Part shown: positions 9,657 to 17,178 of the stretch, in pieces | How the letters are laid out: the number at the start of each line of letters is the position of its first letter | How positions within the stretch are numbered: the stretch's first letter is position 1 | DNA from: Diplosphaera chodatii | Lineage: Eukaryota; Chlorophyta; Trebouxiophyceae; Prasiolales; Stichococcaceae | Direction: 5' to 3' | DNA: 17,178 nt | Assembly: GCA_032358165.1 (NCBI GenBank) | Contig: JAALGY010000046.1 | Location: 1-17,178 of the forward strand | Position numbers and translations under genes: made by a program | Notes under the pieces: model-generated | Seen by the model: only the letters and a program-made list of their open reading frames with translations | Database searches by the model: none | What the model was told of the DNA's origin: nothing

Positions 9657-9901
9657 GTCCGGTGAGCCCGGCAGGTCCCGCTGGAGCGCACTGCTCGGGC
9701 TGCTGCCTGCGCCGCGGCAGCGGCGTGGGTCGCAACAAAGACGGTCGGAAGCTGACCTGATGCAACCAGCGCACATGCAGCAGGCTCCGGCGGCTGCAGT
9801 CCCAGAGGTGCACCCTGTGGCGTACAGGCGGCTGCAGCCGCGTGGCTGTGAGCTGCGCAAGAGGAAGCAGCTGCGGCAGCAGTCCGGGTGCCGCCGTCCG
9901 C

Positions 9902-9920
9902 GCTGCTGCTGCTGCTGCTG
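9902..9920. repeat. GCT trinucleotide microsatellite
   Basis: Six GCT units plus a trailing G, about 250 bp after the stop codon of copy 2. It is short and common in GC-rich algal DNA. Confidence 0.9.
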
Positions 9921-11321
9921 CGCTGCACCTGCCTGATGTCACTGCCCGGCAGCGTCCGGCGAGCTGCTTGCGGCATCAAATGCGCAACCTACATCACCTA
10001 GGCTTTTAAGTCTCGTCCAGACAGGTTTCAGCTCCTGCGTGTGGCTCATCTCTGTGGTTCCACGGAACGCCAGGATCTGTGCAGCTGTGTGTGATGAGGC
10101 GCACAGGCGCACGAGCATCAGTGCCAACTTGCCATATGACATGCCTGCTGGCTGCCCGTCAAGGACGTTTTGACGTTTTGCTTTCAGACGGCTCAGCCTC
10201 ATGAGTGCCGGCAACACATCTCGGTCGGTGTGCCACACAGTGGGCCCGTGAATTGGCATTGTGATGCACCTTACCTCGACAATGCAGCAGCATCAGGATG
10301 CAGAGGTGTGACGAGGTAGGGCCTGCGCATTCCTAGTGTCAGCCTATGGCTTCGGAGCTACCCTTGTCCTGCTGCTGGCGCCCAACTCAGGATGGCTGGC
10401 CAGAACTGGTGGCACCCCTCAGCCTCATTACGATCAAAGAACAGCCACCCAAACGGCTGCAATGCCGCTGGCAGACACACGTCACATAATGTGACCCTGC
10501 TGATGGTCCAGAAACAGTCACCGCACACATGTTGAACCTGGTGAAGAACTCAGTGGGAAGTCGGGCGACGAAGTCTTCCTGCATTTCACTTGAAGATGGA
10601 GCTGATTACCAAATGACATCCTGCACAGTACGTACTTCGACGCACCTCGGCACGATCACGCTGTGTCGCCTGTCTGCATCAAGAGCGTGTTCTCTGTGCA
10701 GCCAGCAGGCTAAACCGCCTGTACTACACAAGTGGGCGAACTCCAAACTGCCCGCTGTCCTGCCAGTAGAAGACACACAGCTAGCACGTGCAGCGCAGCA
10801 GGGTGGCGCCGCAGTGACTGCAGCGTCGTATCATGTGCATGGCTAGCCTCCGTGTAGCTGCTTACATGTCAGCAGACTCCAGGCCTTGATCGCCGTAACG
10901 CGACGCGCCAGCCAGGCAAGCAAATTGTACCTCAGGTGTGCTCCACGTCTCACGACGAGGCAACCTAGTGCTAGTGGCCAACAACAACGACACACATTCA
11001 CAACTGGCAGACTTGACAGCCCTGCTGGCTGCGCTTCAAGGTCACTGCAACGGAGCCAAGCCGGCATGTGTGATTTCACCTGCTCGATCAACGCAACCCT
11101 TCACATGCTGCTCGCAGGGGACACACACTCAAACCTTTGAGCATACTGCCAGAGGTTCAGGGTGGGGTCTGCACTGCGGCTCCGCGCCCAAAAGCGTGGG
11201 CCTTACGGAGAGACGCCGCCACGCCCCGGTGAGCACCACGCACTGCAGATCCTCTAGCGGTGCAGGTGCGTGTGGTGCAGTCCACCTTACGCTGGCATGT
11301 AACAGACGGCCGCACAGGACG

Positions 11322-11367
11322 GTGAGGCCAGGCTGAATGAGCCTGGGGCCTGTCTGCGTACGTGCAG
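11322..11367 (+). other. candidate 5' leader intron of permease gene 3
   Basis: A GTGAGG donor at 11322 and a CGTGCAG acceptor ending at 11367 would remove only 46 nt, shorter than any other intron here, and leave 11 nt before the chosen ATG. If it is spliced, the in-frame ATG at 11337 lies inside the intron, which supports the start at 11379. The short length makes this the weakest of the three leader introns. Confidence 0.2.
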
Positions 11368-11378
11368 GCGCGGGGGGC

Positions 11379-14300
11379 ATGCCGGGCCGGGGCCCCCACG
11401 GCAGCTGCAGCACCAGCTTCAACACGCCGCTGCAGGACATCCCGGAGGACGGCACGCCCCTCAACCTCTCGTTCCCACGGGCCCACAGCCCGCAGCCCCC
11501 GCAGCCGGGCGGCAAGGGCGGTCGCAGCGGCAGCGCCGGCCACGAGGGCGATGGCGGCTTCAGGGACTTCCTTTCAGCGGCGGCAGCCAAGCAGCAGGCG
11601 GCTGCAGCAGAACAGGCGGCTGACGGTGGCCCCGAGCCCGCGGCGGCCAGTGGCGTCAGCACCTGGCTGTCGCGGCAGCTGCGGTGGCCCGTGGTGCCGA
11701 TCTACTCGGACGTCGGCACAGGTCGGCCCTGCAGCATGTGGCTGCGGTCTGCGACGACGGCGTCCCTGGCAGGGTGCCATGCGCCCCGACCCTCGCATCT
11801 GGGGACCAGTGTCCCTGACACTTGGGCTGCTGTCCTGCAGGCAACTGGTGGGAGGCGACTTGGCACTTCCTCGCCATGACCGCCGCGCCCGCAGGTGCTT
11901 CAGGACACTGGTTGCATTGAGCAGGATATAAGTATGCCCTGCGCTGCAACACTGCACGAGCATCGCAGCCTGCGAGCCGCCAGTCATACCGCCATGGGAC
12001 TGGTTCGTCGCAGCGTTCGTGACCGGGCCATATGCGCTGTCGCGCCTGACATGGGCTGGCGTGCCGCTGCTGGCGATGTGCCTGATCAACCACTACTACT
12101 GCGCCATGCTCATGGTGAGGCCTGAGACCGCTGAGCAGACCCGAACGAGCTGCGCAGCAGAGCGGTGGGGGCATGACTGACGCTGTGCACGGCTGGCTGA
12201 CCTGTCTGAAGCTGCCTGAAGCTTGCAATGCCTCAGCCGGTCATTGCATGGCCAGGCATCCACCTTGATGCTGCTGACCGCTGCTGATCACGCAGGCGGA
12301 ACTGCACACGTGGAACGTGGTCATCCGGCACACCCGCTACCGAGACCTCGCCAGATCCATCTGGGGTGCGGCGCGCTGCAAGGCCCGTGTTACAGGCCAC
12401 ACGTTCTGTGTGCATCCTTTGGCTGAACCGCACCTGCTGCCTAAATGAGCCTGGTCAAGGAGTGACCATGCGCACTACAGGGCTGAAGGGCTTCACCCTG
12501 GTGTTCATCCTCCAAAACTTCGGCGCGCTGCTCGGGGCGCTGCCCATCGTGCTGTCGGTGGCCATCACTCTGAAGGTTGCTGAGCGCATGCACGTGGTGG
12601 ATGCGCGCTGCCTGAGCAGCTGAGCAGCGGCGGTCGGTCCTGGTACCGCGGCGGCGCACCGCAGCCGGGTCGAACCCTGACTGCTGTCCTGCAGGGCCTC
12701 CATGCGTCCTTCAACCCAGGCGGCGAGGTGCCCATCGCCTGGTGGCTGCTGGTGGTGGGCGTCATCGAGCTGGGGCTGTCGCAGGTGCCGACGATGCACC
12801 ACCTGCGCCACCTCAACACCATCGCCGTCGTCATGACCACCGTCTGGACGATCATGGTCACCGTCGAGTGCTTCCAGGCTGGTGCGCGGCGTGTGCACTG
12901 CAAGGGATGGTTCCAAACGTCATCTGACCCACCGGCTGAGCAGTTGACCAGCAAGGCTGTGGTGGAACGCTGCTCCAGTGACCGCCTTGCATGCCGGAGG
13001 CTGCAGACTGCCTGCCCCGCCACGCCACAGGTTACTCTGCACGGAGGGCGGGCACTGAGGTCAGCTATGCGCTCGCTACGGGGTCGGCGGGGACCAAGGC
13101 GCTGGGCGTGTTCGAGGCGACCGGCATCTTCTCCTGGGCGCTCGCCAACATGCTCCTGCCCGAGGTGCTGCGCCCGTGCGCAGGCTGCAGACAGGGCACT
13201 GTGCACATGCGCACCATGCCACCTGCACCACAGCGTTGAAGAGCCACGGCACTGACTGCATTGCATCCACTTGAGAGGGGCAACACCAACGGAGCCTGCC
13301 TGACGCGCTTCAGCTCGACTCAGGAGACCCAATGTCTTTCCCGTCTACCATATCCCTTACAAAACCCCCCTGCTGTGCAGATCCAGTCGATAGTCAAGCC
13401 GCCAGCGGTGTCCAATGGCCGAAGGGGCTTCACCGCAGCATTCGTCTACATGGGCATCACCTACCCGCTCATCTGCATGGCGGGGTATTGGGTGAGGCTC
13501 CCACCCCAAACCGCTGTTCCACTCCTGTTCTTACCTGCCCTTCGCTGACCTCCAGTATGCGTCACCATCTATGCACTGCAGGCTGGCTGCGCACGCAGCA
13601 TACTGCAGAAGACGCTTGCATGGCACCCCCCTGATACTTCTGGGCGCTGCAAACCGTGCTGCATTGGGTGTGCAGGCCTTTGGCAACGCCGTGAACCCCG
13701 TTTTCACGCTGTCGCTGCCGCAGTCCACCGGCTGGGTAAACGTCACGCTGCAGGTCCTGCTGGTCGTGCAGTCGTGCATCAACTACCAGCTGTGGGCGCG
13801 CCCCACGTGAGTATAATACGCCATGAGCATGCTGTAGCTGACTGCTGCAGAGGCTGATCTGACTGAGCGCAATGGTGCTACGGCACCCTAAGCACAAATT
13901 AAACACATCTGGAAGTAGCAAGCTGACGCAATCCTTCGGCTATTGCGCAGGTTTGAGGTGCTGGAGTACCTTCTGGTGGGCATTAGGCAGCATTCGGCGC
14001 ACGCTGTATCCAGCAGACCGCATGCCTCACTGTTGTCTGGCTGAGCATTGCTGGTGACCACGGCAGCCTCAAGAAGTGAAGTGTTCACGTGCAGATGGAC
14101 TATTGGACAATGGAGGAGGTCAATTTGATGAGCCCGACGAACTGCCTAGCTCGGCTGGTGAGTGCTGCAGATATGAGGGTTTGGCGCACATGTTCTGGTT
14201 TATTTGTCGGGTTTTCGCTTCCAAATTGTTACCACAGTGGGTATGCGGCTCCTGTACCGCTGCAGGGAGGGACTAGCGTGTATGTTCTCGCCACCTGCTA

Positions 14301-14852
14301 TCTGGCGGGACTTTTGCCAGTGGCACTGAGCGACTGGTCAAACATCATCGGCGTAGTGTGCTACATCCCCTTGGTATGTCTGTCAGACCACCATGTTTGG
14401 GAGCACTGGCTTGAGCTGCTTGCCATGAAAGCTCTGGAACTCATGCATCACATGCCACGACTCGCTGGTGGACATGCATGAGGTGTGAGCATGTACATTG
14501 GTGCAGAATCTGGTGGTGCCGATGCTGATGTGGAATACAGTTCAGCGCCCGCCACGCTGGATGCGAATTGGCCACATTCTGCTTTCCTGCATGTGGACCC
14601 TGGTGAGTGGTGCTGATGCCTTGCAGCTGCCATCGGCGCCAGGCCTGCCTGCCCACAACTACTGGCAGTTGTACGTGCAGCACCGCTGACCCAGGCCAGT
14701 GATCACTTGGACATGCCACTGCTTCCGTCCCTGACATCGAAAACATAGTGTTGTGCACTGTGCAGGTCGCCATTGCAGCCATTTCGGCGGCCGTCTACCA
14801 CCTGTCCACTGCGGACATCTTCCAGCATTTCTGGGAGGACGTGCAAGTATAG
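11379..14852 (+). CDS. AAAP-family (Aa_trans) amino acid permease-like protein, copy 3
   Basis: Exons: 11379-11721, 11841-11894, 12014-12114, 12296-12365, 12481-12575, 12695-12881, 13031-13164, 13381-13491, 13676-13806, 13951-13975, 14095-14157, 14266-14373, 14507-14602, 14766-14852; 1605 nt, 534 residues, TAG stop. An in-frame ATG at 11337 would add 14 residues. I prefer 11379 because it sits just before the shared TPLQDIPEDG motif. The tail is longest here (about 112 residues) and contains FLSAAAAKQ. About ten hydrophobic segments follow, with VTGPYAL, RYRDLARSIWG, HHLRHLN, SIVKPPAV, LWARPTFEVLEYLL and a C-terminal FWEDVQV. Family knowledge suggests proton-coupled amino acid transport. All splice sites are GT-AG. 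The 5' exons are richer in G/C-ending codons than exons 10-13. It is the last gene of the triplet and faces the WD-repeat gene tail to tail. Confidence 0.85.
13951..13975 (+). other. 25-nt micro-exon (exon 10 of copy 3)
   Basis: It supplies the last base of a Thr codon and FEVLEYLL, between a TGCGCAG acceptor and a GTGGGC donor. It is the third member of the conserved micro-exon set. Confidence 0.8.
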
Positions 14853-15478
14853 CAGGGGCGGGTCAGCCACACAAGTCCGCTACCGCTGGTGCGGCTCTGG
14901 CAGGGCGCTAAAGGACGTGCGAAGCCAGAGGAGGGTATGCACCCGGGAATCTGTTTGAAGACCGATGCCGTCTGTTACTGGATGTCAATGAGTACTGACA
15001 ATGTATTTGTTACCATAGACCCTAGCAGAAGTATAGGTGACGCAAGGCCAAACAGTTCATGGCGTCAAGTGGTTGAGTTTAGCAAGTTGCAACAGGATTG
15101 CGGCATGCTTCTCCTGCGTCCATCACAGCACTTATAATTACCGTGACTGTGGTCAACATTCATATAAACTTGAGGCACCGAATTGGGCCTCAATGCTGCC
15201 AGCACATGACGAAGTAACTTAAAAGCTGTTTAGCCTACATAAAGCACTCGAAGCAGGTGTACAAATGTCAGACACAGCACAACCTTTGAGCGGTGTGCAT
15301 GGTGTTCTATGCGATGTACCTTGCGCAGTACAGCACCGCATGGATTGTGTCACTGAGCTGACCCCTTGATGCAGCACCAGCAGCACGCCAGTTACCCCGT
15401 TCAAGCTGCCACGCTTCGCACAACTTGCCGCCCTTGCCGGCGGCTGGTTGCTGAGATAGGACCGGCGCAACGGCGCTG
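14853..15478. other. convergent intergenic region
   Basis: This 626-bp stretch must hold the 3' ends of both permease copy 3 (plus strand) and the WD-repeat gene (minus strand). It is more AT-rich than the genes, especially 14985-15250. I see no gene in it, and neither strand shows a TGTAA motif. The minus-strand frame 15665-15219 runs through here but is a shadow of the last WD-gene exon. Confidence 0.5.
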
Positions 15479-17178
15479 TCACAGCCACTGCGGCGCCGCG
15501 AGGGACTCCGCCACCACCAGCTTCCCGCCGTCGGTGACCGCCACGAACACCGCGCCGAAGGTGTCGCAGCGACGCATGGACGCCTCGCCGGCCGCCACCG
15601 CCGCCGCCGCGGACCCCGTCAGGAACCTGGACGTCCTGGCGACGGCCGGCTCCGGCGGTCCCCACGGCGCCCCCAGCTGCATTTGGAGCACCCTCACTGC
15701 TTTAAAACCTGAGCACGGGAGGCCTGTGAAGCCACCGCATGTCCAGGCCTGCTACCACACCCAGGGCTCAGTCTGTGCAAGTCGGCCCCAAGATGATGCA
15801 TGACGCGGCTCAGGAGGGGCGGAGCTGCCTGCCCATCGGCTGGCAGATGCATTTACACCGAGGTAATGGCACAGGCTGCCGGGCGCATGTGCGCACCCTA
15901 TTGGCAGCGGCGGCGGACAGCGCTGCGTGCGATCTCCTGGCGGTGTGCGGCGCCGCCAGCACGGCTGTCACGGCGCCACGGCCCACGAAAAAGGCCTCCC
16001 AGGACGCGTTCTTTGGCGGCGGCCCTGCAGAAAAAGTATGGCAATGCTGCTGGCTGCGATTATTGACCATGCATCCCACAAGGTGCACCGCAAATGCTGG
16101 TGCTTTGCCACGCCCGACATGCGAACAGGTTCAAGGGGTCCTCGAGCGCAGTGGTCATGCAGCGCCGGGCTTCCCGCCGAGCTGGGGGCTTGCTGCTGCA
16201 GGGTTGTGGTGCTGCAGGAGTGCCAGCCCCTGCCCATGGCTGCCACCACGCCGCTGCCTGCCAAACTGTGTGCTGAGCCCACCTTCAGGGTCATCACCGG
16301 GCACTGCGTCCCAAAGGAAGGCCCAGCCGTCTTCGCTGCCGCAGGTGATGTGGTGCCCGTCGAGCGAGAACGCAGCGCTGATGAGGGAGTCCCTGCACAG
16401 CGCACGAGACAGCATCAGACGGCTGCCAGTTCCGTGTAGCTGGCGCACATGCTCACAGACCACCGTGCTGCTCAGCCGAGTGCCCATAGGGCCGTGCCAG
16501 CGTCACTACTGCCATCGCAGGACTGCAGCAGTAGGCATCTCGCAAGTAGGCGTACATCTCAGCTGTGCAGAGGCCCTTCTCAGGACTGTTGCGCACCCCA
16601 GGGTGGGTCCCTTGGCCTTGCAGGCCAGGCTGTAGCCGTCAAACAGCCGCAGGCGCGCATCGCCGGAGGTGACCAGCAGCAGGCCGCCGCCGCTGGGGTT
16701 GTGCACCAGCTTCCTGCTGCCGCTGCCGTCGGCCGCGGCCGGCTGGAACGCCAGTCCCGTCACCTTCCTCCCGCTCTTCGATTTGCCGCGCCGGTTCTTC
16801 ACATCTGCAGCAGCGCACGGGTCCTGTCTGGTGAGGGTCGTTACGCCTTCTGGCCGTATCGTCAAAGGGATTGGCGGGCATTGCAATGACAGATGTCATG
16901 ACGACCATGATGACAGCGGCGGTTGTCAGCAATACACCCGATGCCCTGGCGACAGTCATGTCTCGTTCAGCCTGAAGAACGAGAAAAGGTCGTCAGACGG
17001 CCATGAATCCAAAGCTCTCACCAATCTGGGCTTCGTACTCCAGGTGGCCTGCGTCGTCCACGGAGTAGAAGCGGACCTTGCCCTTGAGCGTGCCCACCGC
17101 GACCCTGCTGCCGCCGGGCGCCCACCCCGCAGCGGTCGCCATCTCGTGCACGTCCGCCGCATCCAGCACCCTCCGCTC
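15479..17178 (-). CDS. WD40-repeat protein, plant WDR44-like, 3' part only
   Basis: Minus-strand exons in coding order: 17178-17022, 16804-16597, 16392-16283, 16024-15897, 15676-15479; 801 nt, 266 residues to the TGA at 15481-15479. The gene is cut by the window edge, so the N-terminus and first repeats are missing. All four introns are GT-AG and every junction keeps phase. Visible repeat strands are TLKGKVRFYSV, SGDARLRLFDG, SEDGWAFLWD and GAVFVAVTDGGKLVV. The order VLDAADVHEM, then a basic NRRGKSKSGRKVTGLAF linker, then SLISAAFSLDGHHI, matches the plant and animal WDR44-type family (recognised by eye). Such proteins are scaffolds, and animal WDR44 binds Rab11 in membrane traffic. The algal role is unknown. 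The region between the third and last visible repeats is less conserved, so the fourth exon (16024-15897) is the least certain. Confidence 0.75.

Larger units (their letters stand above)
9657..11378. other. intergenic region between permease copies 2 and 3
   Basis: About 1.7 kb. The part up to about 9950 is GC-rich and open in several frames at once on both strands (Ala/Arg/Gln/Cys-rich in each), a sign of composition rather than coding. It is probably the 3' untranslated region of copy 2. The rest shows no supportable gene, tRNA or mobile element. The last few hundred bases should carry the promoter and leader of copy 3. Confidence 0.5.

Noticed and set aside
9586..9979. Overlapping open frames on both strands after copy 2
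   Set aside because: Several frames are open at once with Ser/Ala/Arg/Gln-rich products. This reflects GC-rich composition and a GCT repeat, not a gene.
12660..12690. tRNA T-arm-like GGGTCGAACCC
   Set aside because: There is no matching A-box, acceptor stem or anticodon arm upstream, and it lies within intron 5 of copy 3.
15219..15665. Minus-strand 148-residue Gly/Arg-rich open frame
   Set aside because: It is a shifted frame over the last WD-gene exon. The frame ending at 15479 joins in phase to the previous exon and carries a WD-type strand.
1..17178. CRISPR array, transposon, prophage or bacterial-type defence cluster
   Set aside because: There are no regularly spaced repeats, terminal repeats, transposase or integrase motifs. 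Gene structure is clearly eukaryotic with many spliceosomal introns.

Overview
The window looks like nuclear DNA of a green alga, most likely a chlorophyte of the Trebouxiophyceae or a relative. It is GC-rich and has very intron-dense genes. Introns are mostly about 100-260 nt with GTGAGN-type donors and TGCAG-type acceptors, and the proteins resemble plant-type families. This placement is inference from style; no marker gene is present.

Layout. (1) 1-1608: no gene I can support, then a probable 5' leader. (2) 1609-4981 (+): a 14-exon gene for a multi-spanning membrane protein of 514 residues. (3) 4982-6390: intergenic, with a small tandem duplication. (4) 6391-9656 (+): a paralogue with 13 exons, 520 residues. 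(5) 9657-11378: intergenic, with a short GCT repeat. (6) 11379-14852 (+): a third paralogue with 14 exons, 534 residues. (7) 14853-15478: convergent intergenic region. (8) 15479-17178 (-): the last five exons of a WD-repeat gene that continues beyond the right edge and looks like the plant WDR44-type family.

The three plus-strand genes form a head-to-tail tandem array. Each protein has a low-complexity hydrophilic N-terminal tail of about 90-110 residues followed by about 10 hydrophobic segments. The pattern fits the amino acid/auxin permease (AAAP, Aa_trans) superfamily, closest in feel to plant lysine/histidine-type transporters but divergent. I built each exon chain by hand from splice sites, reading frame and comparison of the three copies. 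All three chains close as multiples of three, and intron positions and phases match between copies. Hand counts over one 44-residue exon give 31-33 identities for every pair, so the copies are about equally diverged there and the array is not recent.

The most informative signals are differences in gene structure between copies. Copy 2 has precisely lost one intron. Copy 1 uses a GC donor at intron 2. Copy 1 also lacks the AG acceptor the other copies use at intron 3 and probably uses an AG 6 nt downstream. A 25-nt micro-exon is kept in all three. I see no CRISPR array, transposon, RNA gene or bacterial-type operon, and no evidence of a radically new system. The interest lies in a small diversified transporter family and its splicing evolution.
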